This document shows, piece after piece, positions 10,817 to 20,836 of a stretch of DNA of 64,000 bases (position 1 is the stretch's first letter; every line of letters starts with the position of its first letter). Source of the DNA: Rhodocyclaceae bacterium (lineage in GTDB: Bacteria > Pseudomonadota > Gammaproteobacteria > Burkholderiales > Rhodocyclaceae). Where the stretch lies: NCBI GenBank assembly GCA_016791145.1, contig JAEUNJ010000217.1, positions 1 to 64,000 on the forward strand, in the 5' to 3' direction. The position numbers and the translations under genes were made by a program. Below the pieces are notes generated by a model, which saw only the letters and a program-made list of their open reading frames with translations, had not been told where the DNA came from and made no database searches.

Positions 10817-10955
10817 GCGGCAGGGGGAACGCGCCTTTCCCGCGAACGCGGCACGGCCCGCGCCCGGATGCTGCACTCGTTTTCATCGTGCCCCCTGGCG
10901 TCCCTGATGCCTTGGTGGTTCGCCTTGTCTTGACGGCCGCCGGGAAAGTCAAAAT

Positions 10956-11000
10956 CTCACCGCAGAGGCGCAAAGGCGCAGAGGGCCGCAGAGAAAGGCA
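10956..11000. repeat. GCAGAG-rich short repeat
   Basis: The stretch contains repeated GCAGAG/GCAAAG units (ACCGCAGAGGCGCAAAGG and its continuation). Similar ACCGCAGAGGCGC elements occur as dispersed intergenic repeats in many proteobacterial genomes, from general knowledge. It lies in the 276-base convergent gap between osmC and the LuxR-type regulator, next to a REP-like element. No gene was seen in the gap. Confidence 0.45.
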
Positions 11001-11028
11001 ATTCCCCGGGAGGCGATGAGATTCTCTT

Positions 11029-11057
11029 GGGAGCGGCGCCCACGCCGCGATGAAGCC
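11029..11057. repeat. REP-like palindromic element, copy 1
   Basis: GGGAGCGGCGCCCACGCCGC followed by GATGAAGCC matches, with two mismatches, the element found twice at 31219-31247 and 31308-31336. The GGAGCGGCGCC...GCCGCGAT arms form a hairpin like the well-known GTGGGAGCGG REP sequences of Pseudomonas and relatives. It lies 35 bases beyond the stop of the LuxR-type regulator. Confidence 0.6.
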
Positions 11058-11092
11058 GGTACCGAAGCCATCACGGCCCCGGTGACGCTCCG

Positions 11093-11725
11093 TCAATCCA
11101 GCAGCCCGTGCTGCATCGCGTAGCGGACCAGTTCCGAATTGCTCCCGAGCTGAAGTTTCTCCAGGATCCGCGTCCGGTAGGTGGAGATGGTCTTCACGCT
11201 GAGGAAGAGCTCGGCGCCGATCTCGGTCAGGGATTTGCCGGCCACGATGGCGGCCATGATCTGCATCTCCCGCGCCGACAGGCGGAAATGGGCCGGCCCA
11301 TCGGCGGAAGAGGCCTCCGCCGCGTGGACACGGGGCGCCACGGCCGGTGCGAAGGCGCTGCCTCCCTGGGCCACGCGGCGGATGGCGGCGAGCAGGTCGC
11401 CCGGCTCCGCGTCCTTGGGCACGTAGCCGTTGGCGCCGGCCTCCAGGGCGGCCCGGGCGAACTGCTCCTCCGGGTACATGGAGACCATCAGGACCGGCAG
11501 GACCGGCCATTCGCGCCGCAATCCCGACAGCATCTCCAGCCCGCTGCGGCCCTTCAGGTTGATGTCGAGGATCACGATGTCCACCGGGCGTCGGCGCAGC
11601 GCCTGCATGGCGTCGGCCGCGTTGCCGGCCTCCTCCGCGACCCGCAGGTCGGGCTCGTCGGCCAGGAGCCGCCGCAGGCCGGAGCGGAAGATGGTGTGGT
11701 CGTCCACCACCAGGGCCTCGATCAA
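11093..11725 (-). CDS. LuxR/NarL-type response regulator
   Basis: A 210-residue two-domain regulator. The receiver has acidic residues in VVDDHTIFRSG, the phosphoacceptor in IVILDINLKGRSG and the switch lysine in NGYVPKDAEPGD. The C-terminal helix-turn-helix reads RLSAREMQIMAAIVAGKSLTEIGAELFLSVKTISTYRTRILEKL. The start is TTG at 11725: the coding frame matches the family from there (LIEALVVDDH), GGAGGG sits four bases upstream, and the TTGA overlaps the kinase stop codon. The upstream kinase is its obvious partner. Targets are not visible; the twin dyads at 8899-8938 are a candidate. Confidence 0.92.
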   Translation of the reverse strand: MIEALVVDDHTIFRSGLRRLLADEPDLRVAEEAGNAADAMQALRRRPVDIVILDINLKGRSGLEMLSGLRREWPVLPVLMVSMYPEEQFARAALEAGANGYVPKDAEPGDLLAAIRRVAQGGSAFAPAVAPRVHAAEASSADGPAHFRLSAREMQIMAAIVAGKSLTEIGAELFLSVKTISTYRTRILEKLQLGSNSELVRYAMQHGLLD

Positions 11726-12804
11726 GGCGCCCTCCCCGCCCCGCCGTCCGGGGGCAGGACCAGGCGCAGCACCGTGCCCCCGTCCAGGCCCGGCGATATT
11801 TCCAGGTGGCCGCCGGCATCCCGGGCCCGCTCGCGCATGCCGACGAGGCCGATGGAGGGACGCTCCAGTTCGGCGGGAGTGATCCCGCTGCCGTTGTCGG
11901 CCACGGCCACGTGGAGCACCGGCCCGTCGAGTCGGATGGCCACGTGGACCCGCGTCGCGCCCGCGTGGCGGGCGATGTTGGTCAGGGCCTCCTGGATGAT
12001 CCGGTAGGCGGCGATCCCCCGGGCCGGCCCCACGGGCAGCGGGGATTCCGTCGCGTCGATCCGGCATTCGATGCCGTGGCGCTCGGCGAAGGTCCCCAGT
12101 TGCCGCCGCACCGCCGCCACCAGGCCCAGGTGGTCCAGCAGGCTGGGGTGCAGGCTCTCGGAGATCTGGCGCACCGCGTCGATGGCCTCCCGGGCGAGAT
12201 CGACGATCCCGTCGGCGATCTCCCGGTTCTCGTCCCGCTCGAGCCGCCGGCGTATGCGGGACGCATCGAGCTTGATGGAGGTGAGGATGCCGCCCAGCAC
12301 GTCGTGCAGCTCCCGGGCGATCAGGTGGCGCTGCTTCTCCCGGTCCTCGTTGATGCTGGCGGCCAGGGCCCGCAACTGCTCCCGGGAATGGCTGAGGTCC
12401 TGCTCGAAGCGCACATTGTCGGCGATGCTGATGGCCACGCCCGCCACTGCCGGCCTGCCGCGGAAGATCACCCGGCTGCCATGCACCTCCACGTCCACCG
12501 GGTAGCCGTCCCGGTGCCAGCCCTGGGTGCGGAAGCGCATGCTGGGAATCTCGCCCGAGACCCGCTGGCGGATGCGCTGCAGGTTGTCCTCGCTGCGCCA
12601 CGGCGGCGTCAGGTCCCGGATGTGCATGCCGACGATCTCCTCCGGCGTGTGCCCCGTGAGGCCAGCGAAGACGGCGTTGGCGTACTGCACCACCTCGTCC
12701 TGGATCACGTAGACGCCGACCAGCGACTGCTCGACGATGGCCTTGAAGGGAACGTCGTCGGGCGCGGAGAGCGCGGATCCGGAGGGCGGGAGGTGGGGTT
12801 CCAT
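11722..12804 (-). CDS. PAS-domain sensor histidine kinase (HisKA_3/NarX type)
   Basis: Soluble kinase of 360 residues with no membrane segment. One PAS domain occupies about residues 18-135 (QSLVGVYVIQDEVVQYANAVFAGLTGHTPEEIVG ...). A short coiled coil follows, then the HisKA_3 dimerisation helix with the phosphorylated histidine in LIARELHDVLGG. The HATPase_c domain shows IIQEALTNIARHA and VADNGSGI, ending GGTVLRLVLPP. It overlaps the regulator start and forms a classical LuxR-type two-component pair. A cytoplasmic PAS suggests redox, heme or small-ligand sensing. Confidence 0.92.
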   Translation of the reverse strand: MEPHLPPSGSALSAPDDVPFKAIVEQSLVGVYVIQDEVVQYANAVFAGLTGHTPEEIVGMHIRDLTPPWRSEDNLQRIRQRVSGEIPSMRFRTQGWHRDGYPVDVEVHGSRVIFRGRPAVAGVAISIADNVRFEQDLSHSREQLRALAASINEDREKQRHLIARELHDVLGGILTSIKLDASRIRRRLERDENREIADGIVDLAREAIDAVRQISESLHPSLLDHLGLVAAVRRQLGTFAERHGIECRIDATESPLPVGPARGIAAYRIIQEALTNIARHAGATRVHVAIRLDGPVLHVAVADNGSGITPAELERPSIGLVGMRERARDAGGHLEISPGLDGGTVLRLVLPPDGGAGRAP

Positions 12805-12874
12805 GGGCGGCGGGCGACGTCGATGTTAGCGCAATACCCCGCTCCTTCCGGCGGGTCGGCGGGCGGGGCCCGGA

Positions 12875-13783
12875 TCAGGCGGCGGCGATGGCCGCCTTCA
12901 GCTGTTCCCTCAGCCAGAGGGAGGCCGGATCCCGGTCCGTGTTCCCGTGCCAGTAGAGGAAGAGTTCCAGGCGCGTTTCCGGCAGCGGCAGGGGCACCAC
13001 CCGGTTGCCCCAGGGCTTGTTCGCCACGTCCGCGTAGCGGGCCGGCATGGTGGCCAGCAGGTCGGTCATGCTGGCCGTGCGGCAGGCGGTCCCGTACTGG
13101 CGGCAGCGCAGCCGGATGCGGCGGGACACGCCGAGGCGCGCCAGTTCCATGTCCTCCAGCCCGGGGCCGCGGCGGCGGGAGGACACCTGGATGTGTTCCT
13201 GGGCCAGGTAGGCCGCCAGATCCAGGTCCCGCTTCAGGGCCGGGTGCCCCTTCCGGGCGACCACCACCATGGGCTCGGACAGGATGCGCTCCCGGCGTAC
13301 CGCGGGGGGCACCGGCAGCAGCACGTCGATGGCCAGGTCCACGGCCCCCGTCTGCAGGTCGGATTCCAGCCGGGCCCGGTCCATGCGGGCGGCCGCCAGT
13401 TCGATGCCCGGCCCGGCGGCTGCCAGCCGGGCCATCAGGGCGGGCACCAGCAGCAGTTCCAGCACGTCCCGGAAGGCCACCGAGAACCGCCGCTCGCTGC
13501 GCGCCGGGTCGAAGGGCGCCGCCTCCCGGAGCGTCCCTTCCAGCCGTGCCAGCGCCAGCCTCACCTCGCCGGCGATGCTCCTCGCATAGGGCGTCGGCAC
13601 CATGCCCCGCCCCTGCCGCTCGAACAGCGGATCCCCGAGGAGTTCCCGGAGCCGCGCCAGGGCATGGCTGACCGCCGGCTGGGAGAGGTGCAGGCGCCGG
13701 CCCGCGGCGGTGATGCCGCCCTCCGCCAGCACGGTGTCGAAGACGACGAAGAGGTTCAGGTCGACGCGGGATATATGCACCAT
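12875..13783 (-). CDS. LysR-family transcriptional regulator
   Basis: A 302-residue regulator with the N-terminal helix-turn-helix VDLNLFVVFDTVLAEGGITAAGRRLHLSQPAVSHALARLRELLGDPLFERQGRGM and a C-terminal periplasmic-binding-like effector domain. ATG 13783 is used; an in-frame ATG at 13807 would add eight residues, and neither has a clear ribosome site. It is divergent from the acyl-CoA dehydrogenase at 13883, the classic arrangement for LysR control of the neighbouring gene. The 99-base intergenic region is locally AT-rich (about 13771-13825). Confidence 0.9.
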   Translation of the reverse strand: MVHISRVDLNLFVVFDTVLAEGGITAAGRRLHLSQPAVSHALARLRELLGDPLFERQGRGMVPTPYARSIAGEVRLALARLEGTLREAAPFDPARSERRFSVAFRDVLELLLVPALMARLAAAGPGIELAAARMDRARLESDLQTGAVDLAIDVLLPVPPAVRRERILSEPMVVVARKGHPALKRDLDLAAYLAQEHIQVSSRRRGPGLEDMELARLGVSRRIRLRCRQYGTACRTASMTDLLATMPARYADVANKPWGNRVVPLPLPETRLELFLYWHGNTDRDPASLWLREQLKAAIAAA

Positions 13784-13882
13784 ATGAATGGACGAATATC
13801 GAAACATTGCACTGGGTAAATTGTACCTGGCACCGTAAGCTCCCGGTCGTTCCCGTTTCGGGTCCGCCACCGGAGACATGCG

Positions 13883-15145
<1,263 letters not shown>

Positions 15146-15277
15146 CGCGGGTATCCGCGCGCTGGAGGCGCCAGCGCCGCCGACCGCTCCCGTCGCCATC
15201 GCATCCGCCTCATCGCCCTAAGACACCGAACGTGGCCCCGGCCTCCCGGGGCACGCTGCGCAGTCGATGGGCGAGAA

Positions 15278-17179
15278 TCACCCGGCCCCTGCGTCGGCCG
15301 GCGCCAACAGGTAGCGGTCGAGCGCATCGTGCAGGCATTCCGTGGTGACCGGCTTCGCCAGGAGTCCGTCCATGCCCGCATCCAGGCAGCGCTGCCGGGC
15401 TTCCTCGAAGGCATTCGCGGTCAAAGCCAGGATGGGGACGCGACCGCCGACCGGCAGACTGCGGATCGCCGCCGCCGCGTCCAGGCCGTTCATCTGGGGC
15501 ATCTGCAGGTCCATCAGGACGAGTGCATAGCCGTGGCCGCGGGCGAGATCCACCGCCTCCAGGCCGTTCGAGGCCACGTCCACCACGAGTCCCGCCTCCT
15601 CGAGCAGCGTCCGCGAGACTTCCTGGTTGCTGGGTTCATCTTCGACGAGGAGGACCCGCGCACCGCGCCACCGCTCCGACCGGGAGGGCCGGGGGACGCT
15701 GGCGTTCCCACCGCGTTCCAAGGGACGGTCTGGATACCCGAACCGTGCGGTGAACCAGAATGTGCTACCGGCGCCGGGCGTGCTCTCCACGCCGATTTCG
15801 CCGCCCATCATGTCGACGAGGCGCTTGCTGATGGCCAGCCCCAGTCCCGTGCCACCGTAGCGCCGCGTCATGGAGTTGTCCGCCTGCTCGAAGGCAGCGA
15901 ACAGGCGCCCGCGATCTTCCGCGGCGATCCCGATCCCCGTATCGGCCACTTCGAAGCGGAAAACCACCTCGGACGACCCCGCGTTGGCCCGGACGACCGA
16001 GAGGCGCACCGATCCCGAATCCGTGAATTTCACCGCGTTGCCCACCAGGTTCACGAGGATCTGGCGTAGCCGCAGGGGATCGCCCTCCAGGGGCATGCGG
16101 CGGATCTCCGGTGCCGCCTCGATGGAGAGGATGAGTCCCTTTTCGGCGGCTTTGTGGTCAAACAGGCTGTGCAGGTCTTCCAGCACAGACCCCAGGTGGA
16201 AGTCGATGCGCTCCAGACGCAGCCGGTCGGCCTCGATTTTCGAGATGTCCAGGATGTCGTTGATCACCTCGAGCAGGTGCCGCGACGCCTGCAATGCCGT
16301 CGTCAGGAAATGGCGCTGCCTTTCGTCCGTGGCGCGGCGCAGGGCGAGGTCGGTCATCCCCATGATGGCGTTCATGGGCGTGCGCAATTCGTGGCTCATG
16401 TTGGCGAGGAAGACGCTCTTGGCCCGATTGGCATTCTCGAGTTCCGCCGTGCGTATCCTCACGCGGTCCTCGAGGCCCTCGTTCACCCGGCGCAATTCGT
16501 CCAGGGCCGCGGCCAGTTCCGCGCCTGCCGCATCGAAGGCCCAGCGCAGCGATTCCACTTCATCCAGGCCGACGGGAGGCCCCGCCGTCGCGGGACCGCG
16601 GCCTGACGCCGGCGCCAGCGTGCGGACCCGCGCGGCCAGGTCTTCGAGACGACGCGTCACCAGTCGGCGGAAGGCGTAGAACATGAATATCGCGACCAGG
16701 AAGGTCTTCAGTCCGTTGCTGACAAGGATCGATGCGGCATGCATCAGGACGCGCCGGTTGATCCCGTCCAGGCCGGCGCTCACCTCCAGGATGCCGATCT
16801 CGGCATCCCCGCCGCGGACTTCATGGCGCAACGAATACGTCCGCACCAGCAGTTCGCCCGACGTCCGTTTCCCGGCCGTCCATCGCCGGTCCCCTTCTGC
16901 CGTCCGCACGTCGGCACGCTCGATCTGCGGCAGGCGCACGAGGGCTTCGATGGCGGAGCGGATCTGCTTTTCGTCGAAAGCCCAGACGCTGCCCGCAATA
17001 TTGGGCGAATAAATCGCCACCTGGTCCAGTTGCCGGTCCAGGTCGTCGCGCAACTCCCGGTACTCCGCGAACAACTGGATCGCGGTAAGGACCAGGGTGA
17101 TCACCGAACTGAACGCTACGGTCAGGACGATCATCCGGCGGCCTATCCGGTTCCCTCCCGACATCGTCGCCGCCCTCAT
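15278..17179 (-). CDS. Hybrid sensor histidine kinase with receiver domain
   Basis: Membrane kinase of 633 residues. TM1 is near residues 12-32 and TM2 near 142-162, bracketing a periplasmic sensor of about 110 residues. A linker and coiled coil follow, then HisKA with the histidine in [18 protein letters not shown], HATPase_c ([41 protein letters not shown]) and a C-terminal receiver with [21 protein letters not shown] and LLAKPVT. ATG 17179 was chosen over an in-frame TTG at 17206. It lies directly downstream of a binding-protein gene, which probably supplies the ligand-bound sensor partner. No separate output regulator is adjacent. Confidence 0.9.
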   Translation of the reverse strand: MRAATMSGGNRIGRRMIVLTVAFSSVITLVLTAIQLFAEYRELRDDLDRQLDQVAIYSPNIAGSVWAFDEKQIRSAIEALVRLPQIERADVRTAEGDRRWTAGKRTSGELLVRTYSLRHEVRGGDAEIGILEVSAGLDGINRRVLMHAASILVSNGLKTFLVAIFMFYAFRRLVTRRLEDLAARVRTLAPASGRGPATAGPPVGLDEVESLRWAFDAAGAELAAALDELRRVNEGLEDRVRIRTAELENANRAKSVFLANMSHELRTPMNAIMGMTDLALRRATDERQRHFLTTALQASRHLLEVINDILDISKIEADRLRLERIDFHLGSVLEDLHSLFDHKAAEKGLILSIEAAPEIRRMPLEGDPLRLRQILVNLVGNAVKFTDSGSVRLSVVRANAGSSEVVFRFEVADTGIGIAAEDRGRLFAAFEQADNSMTRRYGGTGLGLAISKRLVDMMGGEIGVESTPGAGSTFWFTARFGYPDRPLERGGNASVPRPSRSERWRGARVLLVEDEPSNQEVSRTLLEEAGLVVDVASNGLEAVDLARGHGYALVLMDLQMPQMNGLDAAAAIRSLPVGGRVPILALTANAFEEARQRCLDAGMDGLLAKPVTTECLHDALDRYLLAPADAGAG

Positions 17180-17209
17180 GACCGATGGTCCCCGGGCCTC
17201 ACGCAACGC

Positions 17210-17986
17210 TCATCGCCGATCCCGGCCTTTCAGTACCTCGTCTATCTTCAGCGTTGCTGCAATCGATTCCAGACGCCCCAGGAAGCCCTCCGCATCGGGA
17301 TAGGTGCGCGACAGGACGAGGAAGATCTCCACGCGGTCCAGCGGATCCATGCGCAGGCCGTCGATCGGGAACGACGCCAACAGGTCTCCTGCCGCTGACG
17401 CGTAGTCGATCACGTAATCGGCCCGCCGGGCCGCCAGCATCTCGAAGGCGGCTTTGTGGGTCGGCGCAGGTTCGTTGCGGATTCTGTTGGCCGGGTCGTT
17501 CAGGTAGGCGAGCAGCCCGGCGTAGGAGTACCCGGCCACGGTGATGACGCTCCTGCCCGCGAGATCTTCCTTGCGTTTCACCGGCGGATGTTCGCCCAGG
17601 TAATAGACGCCGAGGACGGTCCGGAAGACCGGCGCCTTGCTGACCACGCAGCATGCCTCCAGGGCCGGAGATCGGACGAGGATCGAAAAGTTCGTGGTCC
17701 CGTCCTGCAGGTTGCGGAACAGGCGGGCCGCCGGATAAGGGACGGCCCGCCACCGGACGCCGGCCCTCTCCAGGAGAGCCGCGGCCATGTGGAGCATGGG
17801 GCTATCCACGCGGCCTTGCGCATCCTTGCTGGCCAGGAAGATCGATTGTTCGGGGTAGCCGTACTCGATATCCTGGGCGGCGCGGGCAGCCTCGCCGCGG
17901 GCCGGCGGGCCCAGGGCGAGCGACAGAGAACAGAATACCCCGGCAGCGGCGCGTCGAATCGGTGCGGGATATTTCGGCATCGCCAT
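17210..17986 (-). CDS. Periplasmic solute-binding protein (SBP_bac_3-like) paired with kinase
   Basis: A 258-residue exported protein. A signal peptide (AAAGVFCSLSLALGPPARGEA) precedes a type II binding fold with a hinge region such as KRKEDLAGRSVITVAGYSYAGLLAYL and RADYVIDYASAAGDLLASFPIDGLRMDPLDRVEIFLVLSRTYPDA. Weak resemblance is to the amino-acid-type SBP_bac_3 family. The stop is about 30 bases before the hybrid-kinase ATG, and no ABC permease is present, so it probably acts as a signalling co-receptor rather than in transport. Two in-frame ATGs, 17986 and 17980, are equally likely. Confidence 0.82.
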   Translation of the reverse strand: MAMPKYPAPIRRAAAGVFCSLSLALGPPARGEAARAAQDIEYGYPEQSIFLASKDAQGRVDSPMLHMAAALLERAGVRWRAVPYPAARLFRNLQDGTTNFSILVRSPALEACCVVSKAPVFRTVLGVYYLGEHPPVKRKEDLAGRSVITVAGYSYAGLLAYLNDPANRIRNEPAPTHKAAFEMLAARRADYVIDYASAAGDLLASFPIDGLRMDPLDRVEIFLVLSRTYPDAEGFLGRLESIAATLKIDEVLKGRDRR

Positions 17987-18100
17987 CGTCCCGGTTCGTG
18001 AATGAATCAAGGCTAATGCACCGGGCGTTCGGTTGCAAGGCGGCTGTGACAGAATCCGAAACCCGGGCTCTCCCCCTCCATCCCCGCACAGGAGAAGGCA

Positions 18101-18715
18101 ATGATCGACCTTTACACCGCCAACACCGGCAACGGCCAGCGGGCCGCCCTCGCCCTCGAGGAAGCCGGCCTGCCCTACCGGGTGCACAAGCTGGACCTGA
18201 TGGCCGGGGACCAGAAGGGGGATGCGTTCCAGGCAGTCCATCCGGCCGGCCGCATCCCCTGCATCGTGGATCCGGATGGCCCAGGCGGCCCCGTGACCCT
18301 GAGCCAGTCCGGCGCGATCCTGGTCTATGTCGCCAACAAATCGGGGCGGCTGTGGCCCGAGGGGTCGGCGGACCGCCTCGCCGCCCTCGAGTGGATGATG
18401 TTCGCCTGCACCGACGCGGCACCCTGGTCCGGGGTCCTGTTCCAATCCCAGCACATGATGCCGGAGCGCTCTACCCGCAACGAGGGCTACATCCAGGACA
18501 AGCTGTTCCGGTTCCTGGGGGAGGCGAATGCCCGCCTCGTCGGCCGCGAATACCTGGCCGGCACATACTCCGTGGCCGACGTGGCCCTCTACCCGGTGGT
18601 CGCCCTGCGCCGGGAGACCCTGGGCAACGCGGGCGGCTTCGCGAACCTGCTGGACTGGGCGGCCCGGGTCGGCGCCCGGCCGGCCATCCAGAAAGGCATG
18701 GCGGCCTGCCGGTGA
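18101..18715 (+). CDS. Glutathione S-transferase family protein
   Basis: Cytoplasmic GST of 204 residues of the YfcG/Ure2p-like (nu) type. The N-terminal thioredoxin fold starts MIDLYTANTGNGQRAALALEEAGLPY, with N and T residues in place of the usual catalytic Tyr. The cis-proline region is GRIPCIVDPDG and the gamma-Glu recognition segment is LSQSGAILVYVA. The all-helical C-terminal domain includes YLAGTYSVADVALYPVVA. AGGAGAAGG precedes the start. Members usually show disulfide reductase or peroxidase activity with glutathione. It is coupled to the next gene by a GTGA overlap. Confidence 0.92.
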   Translation: MIDLYTANTGNGQRAALALEEAGLPYRVHKLDLMAGDQKGDAFQAVHPAGRIPCIVDPDGPGGPVTLSQSGAILVYVANKSGRLWPEGSADRLAALEWMMFACTDAAPWSGVLFQSQHMMPERSTRNEGYIQDKLFRFLGEANARLVGREYLAGTYSVADVALYPVVALRRETLGNAGGFANLLDWAARVGARPAIQKGMAACR

Positions 18716-19245
18716 CGCCCACGCTGGAGCAGCTCCTCGGCGCCCGGGCCCGCATCGCCTTCGCCGCGGTGCGCGACTTCCGCAAGGCTGCACCGCCGCC
18801 CGTCGACACCGCCACACCGGAGCTGGAGGACGAGCATCGCGAGGCGCTGGAGGACTTCCGCGCCAGGGCCGAGGCCGGGGACGCCTATGCCCAGTGGATC
18901 ATGGGCCGCGCCGCCGAGAAGGGACTGGCCGACCCTTCGGGCCCTGGGGCCGCCCGCGCCTGGTACGAGCGGGCCGCAGCCGGGGACCTGCCCGAGGCGA
19001 TCAACGACCTGGCCGTGGAGCGCCACCGGGCCTGTGACCCGAACCCGGCCTCGGGCGAGGCGCTGATCGCGGCCTATGAACGGGCCGCCGACGGCGGCCT
19101 CGCCGAAGCCCTCTGCAACCTGGGCCTCGCCTTCCACCACTACCGGGGCTACACGGGTCGCGCCAAGGGCAATGTGCTCTTCGAGGAGGCCGCCGTCGCC
19201 GGCGTACCCGAGGCGGACTCGCTACGCCGGGAACCGCCGCCCTGA
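18712..19245 (+). CDS. Sel1-like repeat protein
   Basis: A 177-residue protein of alpha-helical SLR/TPR-like repeats: DAYAQWIMGRAAEKGLADPSGPGAARAWYERAAAGDLPEAINDLAV, then YERAADGGLAEALCNLGLAFHHYRG and LFEEAAVAGVPEADSLRR. No signal peptide is seen. The start is GTG at 18712, whose GTGA overlaps the GST stop, so the genes are translationally coupled. Such proteins act as protein-protein scaffolds, and no specific partner is indicated. Confidence 0.8.
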   Translation: MTPTLEQLLGARARIAFAAVRDFRKAAPPPVDTATPELEDEHREALEDFRARAEAGDAYAQWIMGRAAEKGLADPSGPGAARAWYERAAAGDLPEAINDLAVERHRACDPNPASGEALIAAYERAADGGLAEALCNLGLAFHHYRGYTGRAKGNVLFEEAAVAGVPEADSLRREPPP

Positions 19246-19270
19246 AGCCGCGGCCCGCCGGGCCATCGGA

Positions 19271-20194
19271 CTATCGGGCGACCCGCTGCCAGGCGCTTTC
19301 GATCCGCGCCTTGCGCGCCGCCGAGGCCACCTCCAGCAGGCGCCTGTCCCGGGCCCAGCGGCGGCGCGCCGGATCGTCGGAGGGAGCCTCGGCCCAGAAA
19401 TCCTCCGCCTGGGCGATCAGGTCGCCGGCGAGGCCCAGGGCGCCTGCCAGCGCAATGTGCCCGTGGGGCGAGGCGAACTCGCGAACGTCGATGTCTTGCA
19501 GGCTCAGAAGCACCGCCAGGACCCGCTGCACCCAGGTCCGCGGCCATGACCGAACCCGCGCCTCGCGGATCAGATGCCCCAGCACCGCCGATGTCACGTG
19601 CATGTCCTCGATGGCGCGAAAGGGCTTGAGATAGGTGTCGTAGCCGTCCCCGGGCAGAACGTCCTCGCCGGACACGGACACGTCGGCGAACACGATGCGC
19701 GCGTGGGAGACCTCCGGCACGAAACCCGGCGGCGACATGGGATGGATCGAGATTCCCGGGGCCGACGCGGCGATCGCCGCGACGCGCAGCTGGGGGCGGG
19801 GCTCCTGACGGTCGTTCGTCCGCGCCACCACGTAGAGGATCGAATCGGGGGTGGCGACGCTGCCCCAGGACTTCTCTCCGTCGAGGCGCCAGCCTTCCCC
19901 AGCCGCCTGAAGGCGGGTGAAGATGGCCTTGGGGGTGTTGCCGCCGGCTTCCGTGGCGCAGAAGGTGGCCATGCGGTCCCCGGGCAGGGTCGGGAACAGC
20001 CGCCTCAGGGCGCCCTGGTAGCCCGAACAGAAGGCCCAGGCCAGGCGGTCCGCCCGGAAGCCGCCGGCCACGGCCTGCTCGAGGGTCCTGCCCCAGCCGG
20101 GACTGTCCGCGCGGAAGGCCGCCCACCAATCGGCCTGGGTCTCGAACATGGGCGCCTCGGGCGGCGCTTCGAGCAGGAAGCGGACGAGGTTCAA
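19271..20194 (-). CDS. Acyl-CoA dehydrogenase-like protein, short form
   Basis: A 307-residue ACAD-superfamily protein, shorter than the usual 380 or so. The middle domain has FCATEAGGNTPKAIFTRLQ and WRLDGEKSWGSVATPDSILYVVARTND, but the C-terminal helical domain lacks the normal FAD dimer-contact motif seen in the gene at 13883. TTG 20194 gives the longest frame; ATG 20149 has a better-spaced GAGG and may be the true start. It may be a catalytically unusual paralogue acting on a non-standard thioester. It is convergent with the Sel1 gene. Confidence 0.75.
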   Translation of the reverse strand: MNLVRFLLEAPPEAPMFETQADWWAAFRADSPGWGRTLEQAVAGGFRADRLAWAFCSGYQGALRRLFPTLPGDRMATFCATEAGGNTPKAIFTRLQAAGEGWRLDGEKSWGSVATPDSILYVVARTNDRQEPRPQLRVAAIAASAPGISIHPMSPPGFVPEVSHARIVFADVSVSGEDVLPGDGYDTYLKPFRAIEDMHVTSAVLGHLIREARVRSWPRTWVQRVLAVLLSLQDIDVREFASPHGHIALAGALGLAGDLIAQAEDFWAEAPSDDPARRRWARDRRLLEVASAARKARIESAWQRVAR

Positions 20195-20266
20195 GGGGTC
20201 ACCGCGGGGTCCCCGGCGCGGTAAGGCAGGCGGCGTCGTGCATTCGGACGGTCGCCCCGGCCGGCA

Positions 20267-20704
20267 TCAATGGGTTTCGTCGTCCGGGACCAGGGGCAGC
20301 GGGAACACGTCGATCCCCTCTTCCTCGAGTTCCTGGGCCTCCTCGCGGCTCGCCTTGCCGCGGATGTCCCGTTTCGGGGCCTCGCCGTAATGGATCTTGC
20401 GGGCTTCCTCGGGGAAACGGCTGCCGACGTTCTCGGTCCGGGCGACGATCTTTCGCAAGGTATCGATGGCTTCCCCCACCTGGGCCGCCACGGCAGCCGC
20501 CGCGGAATCCACTTCGCGCTTGCCCTCCGGGGCGGCAGTGCCGGTCCCGATGTAGGCCGCAGCCGGCAGGCGGGTGATCTGCGCATCGCCGCAGGACGGG
20601 CAGGACACCAGCCCCTTCGCCCGCTGGTCGGCGTAGGCCTCGCTCGAGGCGAACCAGCCCTCGAATTCGTGCAGGTTCCGGCAGCGGAGGGTGATGACGA
20701 TCAT
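20267..20704 (-). CDS. DUF1178 family protein
   Basis: A 145-residue cytoplasmic protein. It opens MIVITLRCRNLHEFEGWFASSEAYADQRAKGLVSCPSCGDAQITRLPAA, which is the DUF1178 signature with a CxxC that could bind zinc. The middle is Ala-rich and helical. The C-terminal half carries ENVGSRFPEEARKIHYGEAPKRDIRGKASREEAQELEEEGIDVFPLP, conserved in the family. ATG 20704 begins this pattern exactly. The function is unknown, although the family is common in alpha- and betaproteobacteria. Confidence 0.9.
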   Translation of the reverse strand: MIVITLRCRNLHEFEGWFASSEAYADQRAKGLVSCPSCGDAQITRLPAAAYIGTGTAAPEGKREVDSAAAAVAAQVGEAIDTLRKIVARTENVGSRFPEEARKIHYGEAPKRDIRGKASREEAQELEEEGIDVFPLPLVPDDETH

Positions 20705-20836
20705 CGGGTAGCGGTGGCGCGGCACGGGACCGCGGGATATCGGTCTAAAGGTCCGGCCCATTGTACAGTTTCGGCCCCACCGCCCCCGCAAGGGGCTTCG
20801 GCGGCCCTCCCGCCGGGCCCGCGGCCGCCGGGGCCG

